From positions 682,001-746,000 of the forward strand of contig NZ_JANUCJ010000001.1 of NCBI RefSeq assembly GCF_024807615.1: a DNA stretch of 64,000 nt, given 5' to 3'. This DNA is from Tsukamurella ocularis (GTDB taxonomy: Bacteria > Actinomycetota > Actinomycetes > Mycobacteriales > Mycobacteriaceae). The position numbers and the translations under genes were made by a program. The notes beneath the pieces are model-generated. The model was given only the letters and a program-made list of their open reading frames with translations, was not told the DNA's origin and did not search any database. Below, piece after piece: positions 1 to 13,600 of the stretch (position 1 is its first letter; each line of letters opens with the position of its first letter).

Positions 1-314
1 GGCCGCAGGCGATCGTCGCCAGCTCCTACTGGCAGGCGTCGGCTCTGCAGTACTACGGGCACGGCCTGCCTCCCGTCTACAGCCCCAGCCGAGGCTACGG
101 ATACTTCGGCGAGCCCGCGGATTCGGCGACGACGGTGCTCCGCGTCATCAACTCCGACGCCGAGCTGCGGGACGACATGTGCGACCGGGCACGCACGCTC
201 CGGCGCTTCGACCACCGGATCGGCTTCCCGACCGCCTCGACCGGCGTGGACATCCGGCTGTGCCACCCGCGTGCGCCGTGGTCGAGGCTGTGGCCGGAGC
301 TGCGCCGTATGTGA
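1..314 (+). CDS. C-terminal fragment of a GT39/ArnT-like membrane glycosyltransferase
   Basis: The reading frame is open from the left edge (first complete codon at position 3) to a TGA at 312-314, giving the last 103 residues of a protein that starts outside the window. The fragment contains AIVASSYWQASALQYYG followed by a glycine- and tyrosine-rich stretch, which resembles the extracytoplasmic C-terminal domain of dolichyl-phosphate-mannose/ArnT-like (GT39, GT-C fold) glycosyltransferases. Such enzymes move a sugar from a polyprenyl-phosphate donor outside the membrane. The acceptor cannot be deduced from this piece. The family call rests on short motif resemblance. Confidence 0.6.
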   Translation, partial: PQAIVASSYWQASALQYYGHGLPPVYSPSRGYGYFGEPADSATTVLRVINSDAELRDDMCDRARTLRRFDHRIGFPTASTGVDIRLCHPRAPWSRLWPELRRM

Positions 315-318
315 GACG

Positions 319-345
319 CCGGACCGGGCCCTGGGCCCGGTCCGG
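319..345. terminator. Bidirectional terminator hairpin
   Basis: Two perfect 13-base arms (CCGGACCGGGCCC at 319-331 and its complement at 333-345) are separated by one base. The hairpin lies exactly between two convergent genes, so it probably ends both. There is no clear T-run, which is usual for GC-rich actinobacterial terminators. Confidence 0.75.
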
Positions 346-350
346 TCTCG

Positions 351-1577
351 TCAGACGAGCTGGTCCAGCGCGATCTCGAACGCGGTCGCGGCCACCAGCG
401 TCGAGCTCGCGGAGCGCGCACGACACCGCTCGAGCGCGGTGCCGATCGTGCGCGAGACGTCGCCGAAGATCACCTCGTCGGACACCTCGACCTCGCCCTC
501 CATGAGCATCGCGAACGCGCGGGCCATACCGCAGTTCGCGATGAAGTCCGGAATCACGGCGACCTGCCGATCAGCGTGCTCGTACACCGGGCCGTAGAAG
601 ATCTCGGGGTCGGCGAACGGGACGTTGGCCCCCGAGGCGACGACCTCGAGGCCGACGCCGATCATCGCATCGACCTGTTCGCGGGTGACGAGACGCGAAG
701 CAGCGCAGGGCAGGAAGACCTCCGCGCCGACCGACCAGATCCGCTCCGCGGCCTCGTCGAACGGAAGCAGATCGTCCGCGACCAGCTGGTTGCCCCGTTT
801 CGCCAGGAACAGGTCGGTCACCTCGTCGGCGCCGAACCCCTCATGCCGGACGAGGCCGCCGTCACGGTCCAGAATTCCGACGACGAGCGCCCCTGCCTGC
901 GCGGCGTAGAAGGCCGCGGCAGCGCCCACGTTGCCCCAGCCCTGCACGATCACCCGCTTGCCCGCGAGCGAGCCGCCGTAGACTCGGTAGAAGTGTCGCA
1001 CCGATTCGGCGACGCCCCAGCCGGTGATGAGATCGGAGACGCTGTAGCGGCTCCCGTGGTCCGGCGTGAACCGCGGGTCCTCGACCATCTTCGCGACGCC
1101 GAGCCGGAGTTGGCCGACCCGCTGCACGTGATCACGGCCGTCCGCGGCGAAGTGACCGTTCACCACGCCCTCCTGCGGGTGCCACAGGCCGTAGCTCTCG
1201 GTGATCGGCACGACCTCCGACTTCTCGTCGACGTTGAGGTCCCCGCCGGTGCCGTAGTAGGCCTTGAGCAGGGGCGTGACCGCCTTGAACCAGCGCCGCA
1301 GCACCTCGTCCTTACGCGGGTCCGTCGGATCGAAGTCGATCCCCGACTTGGCGCCGCCGATCGCCGGCCCGGCGACGGTGAACTTGACCTCCATGGTCTT
1401 GGCGAGCGATTCGACCTCGCGCCGGTCGAGACCGCGGCGCATGCGGGTGCCGCCGCCGGCCGCGCCGCCGCGCAGGGAGTTGATGACGGTCCATCCGCGG
1501 GCGGAGGTCTCGGGATCGTGCCATTCGAAGACCACCTCGGGCGCCTTCGCTTCGAACCGGGTGAGCAGCTGCTTCAT
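351..1577 (-). CDS. Glu/Leu/Phe/Val dehydrogenase family protein
   Basis: This 408-residue NAD(P)-dependent oxidative deaminase of amino acids carries the GGAKSGI motif near residue 75 with the catalytic lysine, a GTGGDLNVDE segment with the catalytic acid, and a C-terminal Rossmann domain starting at VIVQGWGNVGAAAA. The length is closer to glutamate dehydrogenases than to the roughly 360-residue leucine and phenylalanine dehydrogenases, so substrate is left open. The ATG start is preceded by AGGAG at good spacing. It points toward the end of the window and is next to an Lrp-type regulator and the homogentisate operon. A role in feeding aromatic or branched keto acids into catabolism is plausible but is inference. 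Confidence 0.85.
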   Translation of the reverse strand: MKQLLTRFEAKAPEVVFEWHDPETSARGWTVINSLRGGAAGGGTRMRRGLDRREVESLAKTMEVKFTVAGPAIGGAKSGIDFDPTDPRKDEVLRRWFKAVTPLLKAYYGTGGDLNVDEKSEVVPITESYGLWHPQEGVVNGHFAADGRDHVQRVGQLRLGVAKMVEDPRFTPDHGSRYSVSDLITGWGVAESVRHFYRVYGGSLAGKRVIVQGWGNVGAAAAFYAAQAGALVVGILDRDGGLVRHEGFGADEVTDLFLAKRGNQLVADDLLPFDEAAERIWSVGAEVFLPCAASRLVTREQVDAMIGVGLEVVASGANVPFADPEIFYGPVYEHADRQVAVIPDFIANCGMARAFAMLMEGEVEVSDEVIFGDVSRTIGTALERCRARSASSTLVAATAFEIALDQLV

Positions 1578-1719
1578 GTCGCTCCTGAGGACTGCGGGAT
1601 ACCGATGTGAACGGCATCACTGTGGAACTCACAGCACCTCGCAGGCAACGATCCGCCGGACGATCACACAGAATGCGCACCGAATGCGCAGCCCCGGGAT
1701 GCGGAGCTGTGCAATCTGC

Positions 1720-3629
<1,910 letters not shown>

Positions 3630-3656
3630 CGCGACACCGGATCCAGGAGGAATCCC

Positions 3657-4847
3657 ATGGCCTACTACCGCAGCGTCGGAACGATCCCGCCCAAGCGCCA
3701 CACTCAGTTCCGGCGCGAGGGCGGCGAGCTACACTACGAGGAACTGGTCGGCGAGGAGGGCTTCTCGTCCGACTCGTCCCTGCTCTACCACCGCGGCATC
3801 CCGTCGGCGATCACCTCCGCCGAGACGTGGGAGCCGGGCGACCTGAGCCTGACGCCCAACTCGCCGCTCCTGCCCCGGCACCTGCGCCTGCACGACCTGT
3901 TCGACGGCGCAGCCGCCGCGGACCCGGTCACCGGGCGGCGCCTGGTGCTGGGCAACGCGGACGTGCGGATCTCCTACGTGGTCGCCTCGAATCCGTCGCC
4001 GCTGTACCGCAACGCGATCGGCGACGAGTGCGTGTTCGTCGAGGAGGGTTCCGGCGTCGTCGAGACGGTGTTCGGAGCCCTCGACTTCCGCGCCGGCGAC
4101 TACGTCCTGATACCCCGCGCGACCACCCACCGCTGGGTTCCCGCCACGGGGACGACGGTGCGCGCCTACGTGATCGAGGCGTGCGGCGGGGGCGGCGGGC
4201 ACATCGCCCCGCCGAAGAGGTACCTCTCGCGGTACGGCCAGCTGCTGGAGCACGCGCCGTACTGCGAGCGGGACCTGCACGGCCCGTCGGAGCCCCTGCT
4301 GCGCGAGGGCACCGACGTGGAGCTGCTGGTCAAGCACCGCGGCGCGGGCGGCGCGACCGGCACGCGCTACGTGCTGCCGACGCACCCGTTCGACGTCGTC
4401 GGGTGGGACGGGTGCCTGTACCCGTACACCTTCAACGTCGCGGACTTCGAGCCGATCACGGGCCGGGTGCACCAGCCGCCGCCGGTGCACCAGGTGTTCG
4501 AGGGGTCGGGATTCGTCGTCTGCAACTTCGTGCCGCGCAAGGTCGACTACCACCCGCTGTCGATCCCGGTGCCGTACTACCACTCGAACGTGGACTCCGA
4601 CGAGGTGATGTTCTACGTCGCCGGCGACTACGAGGCGCGCAAGGGCACCGGGATCGGTCCGGGTTCGATCTCCCTGCATCCCGGCGGTCACGCGCACGGC
4701 CCGCAGCCGGGCGCGATGGAGGGCAGCATCGGCATGGAGCGGTTCGACGAGCTCGCGGTCATGGTCGACACCTTCGCCCCGCTGCTACTCGGCGAAGGGG
4801 CACGAGCCGTGGACGACGGTGTGTACTACCGCAGTTGGTCGCGATGA
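3657..4847 (+). CDS. hmgA: Homogentisate 1,2-dioxygenase
   Basis: This enzyme opens the homogentisate ring to maleylacetoacetate. The 396-residue cupin-type protein begins MAYYRSVGTIPPKRH and contains the cupin strand GDYVLIPRATTHRW and a C-terminal half with MFYVAGDYEARKG and SISLHPGGHAHGPQPG, where the metal-binding histidines lie. It is shorter than the roughly 430-residue proteobacterial enzymes but typical of actinobacterial ones. A strong AGGAGGAA ribosome site precedes the ATG. Its stop overlaps the next start (ATGA), which indicates translational coupling. Confidence 0.95.
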   Translation: MAYYRSVGTIPPKRHTQFRREGGELHYEELVGEEGFSSDSSLLYHRGIPSAITSAETWEPGDLSLTPNSPLLPRHLRLHDLFDGAAAADPVTGRRLVLGNADVRISYVVASNPSPLYRNAIGDECVFVEEGSGVVETVFGALDFRAGDYVLIPRATTHRWVPATGTTVRAYVIEACGGGGGHIAPPKRYLSRYGQLLEHAPYCERDLHGPSEPLLREGTDVELLVKHRGAGGATGTRYVLPTHPFDVVGWDGCLYPYTFNVADFEPITGRVHQPPPVHQVFEGSGFVVCNFVPRKVDYHPLSIPVPYYHSNVDSDEVMFYVAGDYEARKGTGIGPGSISLHPGGHAHGPQPGAMEGSIGMERFDELAVMVDTFAPLLLGEGARAVDDGVYYRSWSR

Positions 4848-5689
4848 GCTCACTCCTGGCCGGGCTCGTCGACGACGCCGGCCTGTTCCCGCCGACGGCG
4901 CTGTCGATGGGCGAGGCGCTGGCGCGGCACCGCCGCGACCTCGCCGGGGGCGACCCGATGCTCACGCACCGGTTCCTCTGCCCGGTCGAGCGGATCGACG
5001 AACTGCGCGCCGGTCTCGCCGATGAGGACCGGATCGCGCTGGGCCTCATCGCTTCCGCAGGAACGCCCGACGGTGCGCTCGCAGCCGCTTCGGCGACGGT
5101 CGACGCCGACCCGCGCCTGCGGCTCGCACTCGTGGAGATCGCCTGCGATCCCGCTGATCTGGGCGCGGCACTCCCGTCCGCGACCGCCCTCGGCACGCAG
5201 GTCTTCGTCGAAGCTCGCGACCGCGCGGACACCCCGCGCCTCGCCACAGCCCTCGCGGGACGCGCAGCGGGGCTGAAGATCCGGTGCGGCGGAGCCCGCT
5301 CCGATCTGTTCCCCCACCCCGACGAGGTCGCGGCCGTGCTCGTCGCGGCCGCAGCCTCGGGGGTCCCCGTCAAGGCGACGGCCGGCCTGCATCACGCGGT
5401 GCGGCACCGCGATCCGGCGACCGGTTTCACCCACCACGGCTTCCTCAACCTGGTGCTGGCCGCCGCGCGTGCCGCGGCCGGCGCACAGCACGGAGCCGTC
5501 AGCGCCGCGCTGGCGAACACCGACGGCCCGGCGCTCGCCGCCGAGGCGGCGGGCCTCTCACCCGCCGGGACCGCGGCGGCCCGTCGGCTCCTGCGCGCCT
5601 ACGGCTCCTGCAGCACCGCGATCCCACTCACCGAGGCCGCCGCACTCGGCCTCGCCCCCGCACCTCTCACCGAAGGACAGCGATCGTGA
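4844..5689 (+). CDS. Conserved unknown protein coupled between hmgA and fahA
   Basis: I do not recognise a characterised family for this 281-residue soluble protein. It starts MSSLLAGLVDDAGLFPPTAL, and the middle has alternating strands and helices (LALVEIACDP, QVFVEARDR, GLKIRCGG, GVPVKATAGLHHAVRH) that suggest a TIM-barrel-like fold. Basic and histidine residues (KIRCGG, KATAGLHH, THHGF) sit at strand ends where active sites form. The start overlaps the hmgA stop by ATGA and its own stop overlaps the fahA start by GTGA. The coupling implies a job in the same pathway. No zeta-GST or other maleylacetoacetate isomerase is visible in the operon, so this protein is a candidate for that step; this is inference. 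Confidence 0.85.
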   Translation: MSSLLAGLVDDAGLFPPTALSMGEALARHRRDLAGGDPMLTHRFLCPVERIDELRAGLADEDRIALGLIASAGTPDGALAAASATVDADPRLRLALVEIACDPADLGAALPSATALGTQVFVEARDRADTPRLATALAGRAAGLKIRCGGARSDLFPHPDEVAAVLVAAAASGVPVKATAGLHHAVRHRDPATGFTHHGFLNLVLAAARAAAGAQHGAVSAALANTDGPALAAEAAGLSPAGTAAARRLLRAYGSCSTAIPLTEAAALGLAPAPLTEGQRS

Positions 5690-6882
5690 CCACCACCTGG
5701 GCGCCCGTGCCCGCCGGCTCCGGCTTCGGCGTCGAGAACCTGCCCTACGGCGTCTTCCGTCCTGCCGACGCCGCACCCCGCGCCGGCGTGCGCATCGGCG
5801 AGCACGTGCTGGACCTCTCCGCGGCACTCGGCGATCCGGTCTTCGCGGCGCCGTCGCTGAACGGCTTCCTCGCGCGCGGCCGCGCCGACTGGCGCCGGGT
5901 GCGCGCCGAGATCATCGCGCTGCTCACCGATCCCGCGCGGGCGGCCGAAGGCACCGCCGCCCTGCATCCCGTCGCGGAGGTCACGCTGCTGCTGCCCTTC
6001 GAGGTCGCCGACTACGTGGACTTCTACGCCAGCGAGCAGCACGCCACCAACCTGGGCCGCCTCTTCCGCCCGGACTCCGCGGCGCTGCTGCCGAACTGGA
6101 AGCACCTCCCCGTCGGCTACCACGGCCGTGCAGGCACCGTCGTCGCCTCGGGAACGCCGATCGTGCGGCCGGCCGGGCAGCGGAAGGCACCGTCGGACGA
6201 GATCCCCGTGTTCGGCCCGTCCGTGCGCCTGGACATCGAGACGGAGCTCGGCTTCGTCGTCGGCGCGGGCAGCGACGCCGGGAAGCCCGTCGGCACCGGG
6301 GGTTTCGCCGAACACGTCTTCGGTGTCTGCATCGTCAACGACTGGTCGGCGCGCGACATCCAGGCGTGGGAGTACGTGCCCCTCGGCCCCTTCCTCGGGA
6401 AGAGCTTCGCCACCTCGGTCTCGCCGTGGATCGTGCCGCTGGAGGCGCTGGAGGCCGCGCGCATCGCGACGCCCCCGCAGTCCCCCGAGCCGCTCCCCCA
6501 CCTGCGTGACGTCGAGGACTGGGGTCTGGACATCGAGCTGGAGGTCGAACTCAACGGGGAGACCGTGTCCCGCCCGCCGTACGCGCCGATGTACTGGTCG
6601 CCCGCGCAGATACTGGCGCACATGACGTCGAACGGCGCGCGGCTGCGGACCGGCGACCTGTTCGCCTCCGGCACCGTTTCCGGCCCCGAGCGCGACCAGC
6701 AGGGCTCGTTGATCGAGCTCACGTGGAACGGCGCCGAGCCGCTGCGCCTGGCCGACGGTTCCGAGCGCACCTTCCTGGCGGACGGCGACATCGTCACCCT
6801 CCGCGCCACCGCGCCGGCCCCGGGCGGCGGCCGCATCGACCTCGGCGAGGTGACGGGGCGGATCGCCCCGACGCCCGCCTGA
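5686..6882 (+). CDS. fahA: Fumarylacetoacetase
   Basis: The 398-residue enzyme hydrolyses fumarylacetoacetate to fumarate and acetoacetate, the last step of tyrosine catabolism. The N-terminal SH3-like domain carries GSGFGVENLPYGVF. The C-terminal FAH domain carries DYVDFYASEQHATNLG, NDWSARDIQAWEYVPLGPF and KSFATSVSPWIVPL, which hold the metal and catalytic residues of the family. The GTG start overlaps the previous stop as GTGA, so it is probably translated by re-initiation. A hairpin terminator follows directly. Confidence 0.95.
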   Translation: MTTTWAPVPAGSGFGVENLPYGVFRPADAAPRAGVRIGEHVLDLSAALGDPVFAAPSLNGFLARGRADWRRVRAEIIALLTDPARAAEGTAALHPVAEVTLLLPFEVADYVDFYASEQHATNLGRLFRPDSAALLPNWKHLPVGYHGRAGTVVASGTPIVRPAGQRKAPSDEIPVFGPSVRLDIETELGFVVGAGSDAGKPVGTGGFAEHVFGVCIVNDWSARDIQAWEYVPLGPFLGKSFATSVSPWIVPLEALEAARIATPPQSPEPLPHLRDVEDWGLDIELEVELNGETVSRPPYAPMYWSPAQILAHMTSNGARLRTGDLFASGTVSGPERDQQGSLIELTWNGAEPLRLADGSERTFLADGDIVTLRATAPAPGGGRIDLGEVTGRIAPTPA

Positions 6883-6896
6883 CCCCGGGGGAACGA

Positions 6897-6930
6897 CGAA
6901 CGGCCCACGGATTCCTCCGTGAGCCGTTCG
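6897..6930. terminator. Bidirectional terminator between fahA and asd
   Basis: Arms CGAACGGCCCACGG (6897-6910) and CCGTGAGCCGTTCG (6917-6930) pair with a single mismatch around a six-base loop. The element lies between convergent fahA and asd and would serve both. Confidence 0.75.
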
Positions 6931-6953
6931 ATCCGTTCCGTCGAGCAGCGTCG

Positions 6954-9247
<2,294 letters not shown>

Positions 9248-9398
9248 GTGGAACCTCTCCGTTGCGGGCTTCGATGTGCGCCTCGATCGTACCGACCTGG
9301 GTTCTTCGGCCCGGAGGGCACCGCTCCAAGCGGTGGGCAACCCACCGTTCAGCCGGATCACGGATAATCGGTGGGAACGCGAACATCAGGAGATCCCC

Positions 9399-10196
9399 AT
9401 GAATCCCTACGGCGGCCAGAACCCCGGCGGACGCCCCGCCGGGCAGCCGGGCGGACGGCCCGGCGCCCAGCCCGGACCGTGGCAGGGCGGCTACCAGCAG
9501 CCCGGCCGTCCGCAGGCTCCTCAGCAGGGCGGCTACCCCGCCCCCCAGAGTGGTCCCGCGGGCCCCCAGGGCACGCAGGGCTTCGGCCAGCCGGGGCAGC
9601 CGCAGGGCGGGTACCCCGCCGGCCCGCCGCCGTACGGGAACGGCCCCGTCGGCGGACGGAACGGCGGCGGGAACGGCGGCGGCAACAAGGGCCTGATCAT
9701 CGCACTGATCTCGATCGTCGCCGTGGTCCTCGTCGCCGGCGCGGTCGCCCTGGGCGTGAGCCTGCGCAGTGACGACACGTCGACGGCGTCGCCCGTCACC
9801 TTCTCGGCGGGCGCCACCACAACGACGGCGGGCGCCCCGTCGACGGGCGCGGTCGTACCGCCCACCGAGCCCGCCACCCAGTCCGACGGCTTCCTCACCA
9901 CCGCCCCGAAGACCACTACCGGCTCGTCGACGGGCCAGACGGTGCGCCTGAAGCTGTCGGCCACCGGCAGCGGCGCGGGCGCGGTGCTGGTGGTCGGTGT
10001 GCAGGGCAACACCATCCCGAAGGCGTCCACGCTGCCGTGGGAGTGGCAGGGCACCGCGACGATCGGCGACCGGATGTCGCTGCTCGTCACCGGCACCGGC
10101 CCGGTGACCTGCACCATCGTGGTCAACGAGCAGGAGTTCACCCAGTCCGGGACGAACACCGTCGACTGTACGATCACCCGGGTCGCCGCGCCGTGA
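9399..10196 (+). CDS. Membrane-anchored Pro/Gly-rich protein with MmpS-like C-terminal domain
   Basis: The 265-residue protein has four parts. Residues 1-95 are a disordered Pro/Gly/Gln-rich cytoplasmic tail with repeated GGYP and QPG units. One membrane segment (LIIALISIVAVVLVAGAVAL) lies near 100-120. A Ser/Thr-rich linker runs to about 180. A small beta-rich outer domain ends in two cysteines (VTCTIV and VDCTI). The outer domain resembles the C-terminal domain of MmpS accessory proteins, which work with MmpL lipid transporters, but no MmpL gene is nearby. AGGAGAT precedes the ATG at good spacing. The next gene starts in its stop codon (GTGA). Confidence 0.75.
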   Translation: MNPYGGQNPGGRPAGQPGGRPGAQPGPWQGGYQQPGRPQAPQQGGYPAPQSGPAGPQGTQGFGQPGQPQGGYPAGPPPYGNGPVGGRNGGGNGGGNKGLIIALISIVAVVLVAGAVALGVSLRSDDTSTASPVTFSAGATTTTAGAPSTGAVVPPTEPATQSDGFLTTAPKTTTGSSTGQTVRLKLSATGSGAGAVLVVGVQGNTIPKASTLPWEWQGTATIGDRMSLLVTGTGPVTCTIVVNEQEFTQSGTNTVDCTITRVAAP

Positions 10197-11464
10197 CCGC
10201 GGTCGGCGCGCGCGGGAACGCCGTGCCCGACACCGTCGGTACGATGCAAGCCGTGCCGACCGCCCCCGACCTCGCCGACTCCGGAGCCGCGACGGCACCG
10301 TCGTCCCTGCTGGACCGCACCCGCGACATCTGGCTTCCGGTCGTGCTCTACCTCGCGATCCGCGGCATCGGCCTCGCGGTGCTGGCCCGGTTCGCACAGC
10401 TCCGCAACCAGAACCTCGCCGACCTCCTGACGGCCTGGGACGGCAAGTGGATGATCGGGCTGGCCACCTACGGCTACAACGACATGCCCTGGCGGTTCGT
10501 GGACGCGCGGGGCGAGCACACCGCCGACACGGCGTACGCCTTCTTCCCCGGCTTCCCCATGCTGGTGCGGGCCGTGGCGCAGCTGCCAGGCTTCGACGCC
10601 TACCGCGCCGCCCTCACGGTGAACGTGGTCCTCGGTTGCGTGGCTGCGGTCGCGGCGTACCGCCTCGGGCGGTTGTGCGTCGAGCACATGCCGAAGGTGC
10701 CCGTCCACCTCGCCGACCGCGCCGGCCTCCTCACGACCGTGCTGTTCGCCGCGGCCCCGATGTCCATCGTGCTGACGATGGCCTACACGGAGGCGTTGTA
10801 CTGCGCGCTGGCCGGCTGGGCCCTGGTGGGCGTGATGGAGCGCAAGTGGATCCTCGCGGGGATCTGCACGGCCCTGGCCGGCTTCTGCCGCCCCACGTCG
10901 GTGGTCCTCATCGGGGTGGTCGCGCTCGCGGCGCTCCTCGCGGTTCTCTCGTCCGACGGTGCCGAACGCGTCAAGGCAGCGACCTGCGTACTGCTCACGC
11001 CGCTGGGATGGCTGACCTACCTGCTGGTGGTGGCGCACCACACCGGGAGCCTGACGGGCTGGTTCCGGATCCAGACGGAGGGCTGGGGCACCACCTTCGA
11101 CCTGGGCGTACAGACGTGGCAGTTCGTCAACTACACGCTGATCAACGGATCGGACATCGCGGACCTGTCGGTAGTCGCGCTCCTCGCGGCGTCGATCGTG
11201 CTGATCGTGCTCGCGGTCCGCGCGAAGATGCCGTGGCCGGTCACGCTGTACGGCGCCCTCGTCGTGATCTCGCTGCTCGGCTCGGGCGGGCTCATGATGT
11301 CGCGCCCGCGCCTATTGCTGCCTGCCTTTGTGCTGCTGATCCCGATCGCCATCGCCCTGGCGAAGGCCTCGAAGCGGGCGCAGGCCTGGACCTGCGTCGG
11401 CGTCATCACCGTCACCTGCTGGTACGGCGCGCACATGGTGAGCGTGTACCCGCACGCGATGTAG
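10193..11464 (+). CDS. PIG-V-like polyprenyl-phosphate mannosyltransferase family protein
   Basis: The protein has about ten membrane segments and the layout of GT-C mannosyltransferases of the PIG-V/GPI-mannosyltransferase-2 kind. TAWDGKWM after the first segment, AFFPGFPMLVR, and MAYTEALYCALAGWAL match the conserved WDS/H, FFP and (N/T)E signatures of that family. It probably adds a sugar to a lipid-linked or surface acceptor outside the membrane. The start is uncertain. GTG 10193 overlaps the previous stop, while GTG 10253 lies 7 nt after a TACGAT box and would be a leaderless start. An ATG at 10244 is also in frame. The frame from 10193 is given (423 residues). Confidence 0.8.
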   Translation: MTAVGARGNAVPDTVGTMQAVPTAPDLADSGAATAPSSLLDRTRDIWLPVVLYLAIRGIGLAVLARFAQLRNQNLADLLTAWDGKWMIGLATYGYNDMPWRFVDARGEHTADTAYAFFPGFPMLVRAVAQLPGFDAYRAALTVNVVLGCVAAVAAYRLGRLCVEHMPKVPVHLADRAGLLTTVLFAAAPMSIVLTMAYTEALYCALAGWALVGVMERKWILAGICTALAGFCRPTSVVLIGVVALAALLAVLSSDGAERVKAATCVLLTPLGWLTYLLVVAHHTGSLTGWFRIQTEGWGTTFDLGVQTWQFVNYTLINGSDIADLSVVALLAASIVLIVLAVRAKMPWPVTLYGALVVISLLGSGGLMMSRPRLLLPAFVLLIPIAIALAKASKRAQAWTCVGVITVTCWYGAHMVSVYPHAM

Positions 11465-11519
11465 GACGGCGCACCGTCGGGCGCGACACGACGGGCCCCA
11501 GGGCCGGACGTACGCCGAG

Positions 11520-11546
11520 GGCCGGCAGGGCTGAGCCCGGCCGGCC
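11520..11546. terminator. Terminator between the mannosyltransferase and mbtH
   Basis: GGCCGGC (11520-11526) pairs with GCCGGCC (11540-11546), and inside it GGGC pairs with GCCC around a TGA loop, with one A-G mismatch. It separates convergent genes and marks the downstream end of the peptide-synthetase operon. Confidence 0.7.
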
Positions 11547-11565
11547 ACGGCGGTGGGGGGTGAGG

Positions 11566-11769
11566 TCAGGCGCGCAGGCTGAGCGGACGGATGTCCGACC
11601 AGGCCGACTCGATGTACTCGAGGCACTCCGCCCGGGAGCGGCCGCCCTCGCCGAAGGCGACGGTCCAGCCGCGCGGGGCGTCGCGGAACGTGGGCCACAG
11701 CGAATGCTGGCCCTCGTCGTTCACCAGCACGAGGAACTCGCCGGACTCGTTGTCGAAGGGGTTGTTCAT
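11566..11769 (-). CDS. MbtH-like protein
   Basis: The 67-residue protein has the family length and core motif: [19 protein letters not shown] with the invariant Trp, Pro and Gly-Trp residues. MbtH-like proteins bind and activate or solubilise adenylation domains of peptide synthetases. AAGGAG lies upstream of the ATG. It is the last gene of the synthetase operon, 50 nt after the permease. Its partner is most likely the three-module synthetase of this locus. Confidence 0.95.
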   Translation of the reverse strand: MNNPFDNESGEFLVLVNDEGQHSLWPTFRDAPRGWTVAFGEGGRSRAECLEYIESAWSDIRPLSLRA

Positions 11770-11819
11770 ATTCGTTTCTCCTTGTTGGAGGGATGGTGGG
11801 TCGGTCGGTCTGTCGGCCG

Positions 11820-12659
11820 TCAGTGCTTCATGTAGGCACGGGCGGCGAGGGGCACGATGATCACGATCATCGCGAGGGAGACGAGGGCCGAGTACGCGGT
11901 CGCGTGCTGCGCGGCCCAGTTGATGGGCTCGTCGACGATGGGCTTCGGGCTCAGGGGATTGCCGAAGGCCTCCCGCAGCGAGCGCGCCATCGAAGTCACG
12001 GGGTTCCAGGAGGCGATCGTGCGGAGCGGGCCGGGCAGGTCGCCGGAGGCGATGAACGCCGAGGAGATGAAGGCCATCGGGAACATGACGATCATGCACA
12101 GCGCCTGCGCGGACTCCGGCGTCGAGACGGACAGGCCGATGAGTGCACCCAGCCAGGACATCGCGAGGCCGAAGAGGAACAGCGCGGCCAGGGAGACCAC
12201 GGCGTCGACCCAGCTGCCCCGCATGCGCCAACCGACCGCGAGGCCGACCAGCAGCATCACGGCCACGCTGATCACGTTGACCACGAGGTCGGACGTGGTG
12301 CGCCCGACCATGACCGCGAGGCGCGACATGGGCAGTGAGCTGAAGCGGTCGATGATGCCGTTCTTCATGTCCGACGCCACGCCGATCGCGGTGGGGCCCG
12401 AGCTGAACGCCACGGTCTGCACGAGGATGCCGGCGAGCAGGAACTCGCGGTAGCGGTCGCCGCCCACCTCTCCACCGAGGGCCGACCCGAAGACGTAGCT
12501 GAACAGCAGCACGAACATGATCGGCTGGACGGTCGCGCCCAGCAGCAGCTGCGGGATCCGGACCAGCGTCGTCAGGTTGCGGCGGGTCATCACCGCGCAG
12601 TCGCTGAGGAATCCGCCCAGCGACGGCTCCCGCTCCCGCGGGAAGATGATCGCGGTCAT
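11820..12659 (-). CDS. DrrB-type ABC transporter permease
   Basis: The 279-residue protein has about six membrane segments and the ABC-2 membrane-domain layout. It starts with a cytoplasmic arm and [28 protein letters not shown], and its family motif around [14 protein letters not shown] lies before the last membrane segments. DrrB-type permeases pair with DrrA-type ATPases to export drugs, lipids or peptidolipids. Its ATG overlaps the TGA of the synthetase gene as ATGA. The only ATPase encoded beside it is the C-terminal domain of that synthetase, so the two must be partners unless an ATPase from elsewhere is recruited. Confidence 0.93.
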   Translation of the reverse strand: MTAIIFPREREPSLGGFLSDCAVMTRRNLTTLVRIPQLLLGATVQPIMFVLLFSYVFGSALGGEVGGDRYREFLLAGILVQTVAFSSGPTAIGVASDMKNGIIDRFSSLPMSRLAVMVGRTTSDLVVNVISVAVMLLVGLAVGWRMRGSWVDAVVSLAALFLFGLAMSWLGALIGLSVSTPESAQALCMIVMFPMAFISSAFIASGDLPGPLRTIASWNPVTSMARSLREAFGNPLSPKPIVDEPINWAAQHATAYSALVSLAMIVIIVPLAARAYMKH

Positions 12660-13600
12660 GCGTTGTTCTCCTCGGTCTTGTTCGCGTCCTCGCCGGTGAG
12701 GGCGAAGAAGACGTCGTCCAGGGTGGCCTCGCGCAGCATCGCTGACTCGACGTAGACACCGGCCTCCCGTAGGTCATTGAGCACGGCGACGAGCTTGTGC
12801 TGGCCGTCGGCCACGCGGATCGCGCTGAGCCCGGAGGCCTCCCGGATCGCGGTGCCGTCGATGGCGTGCCGGGCCAGGATCGGCCAGGCGGTCACTCGGT
12901 CGCGCTCGCGCAGGCCGATCTGGATCAGGTCCGCCGCGGCGGCCGACTTCAGCTCCGGCACCGTGCCGGACCGGATGATCCGGCCCTGGTCGATGATCGT
13001 GACCAGGTCCGCCAGGATCTCGGCCTCGTCCAGGTACTGCGTGGTGAGCAGCACCGAGATGCCGTCCTCCTTGCTGAGCCGGGCGATCACGTCCCACACG
13101 TCCTTGCGGCTGCGCGGGTCGAGGCCGGTGGTCGGCTCATCGAGTACCACCAGGCGCGGGCGGGCGACGATCGCCCCGGCCAGGTCGAGACGCCGGCGCA
13201 TGCCGCCCGAGTACGTGCCCGAGGCGCGATCCGCCGCGGCGGTGAGCCGGAACTGCTTGAGCAGCTCGTTCGCGCGGGCCTTCGCCGAGATCTTGTCGAA
13301 GCCGTAGAGGCGGGCGAACATCTCGAGGTTCTCGCGGCCGGTCAGGTTCTCATCGACCGCCGAGTACTGGCCCGAGAGGCCGATGATCGACCGGGCGCGG
13401 CGCGGATCGGCCAGGGCATCGACGCCGTCGATGGTCACGGACCCCTCGGAGGGCTTCATGAGCGTCGAGATGATCTTCACCGTGGTCGTCTTGCCCGCGC
13501 CGTTCGGGCCGAGCAGCGCGTGCACGCTGCCGGGCGCGATGTCGAGGTCCACGCCGTTGAGCGCGTACACCGCCTTCTTGCCGCGACCGTACTTGCGCGC
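12656..13600 (-). other. ABC ATPase segment of the NRPS polypeptide
   Basis: This is the part of the synthetase gene that encodes residues of about 3440-3753. There is no stop codon between the thioesterase and this segment. The best in-frame internal start is a GTG in the linker (about 13664), without a recognisable ribosome site. The simplest reading is a covalent fusion, not a separate drrA gene. Confidence 0.85.
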
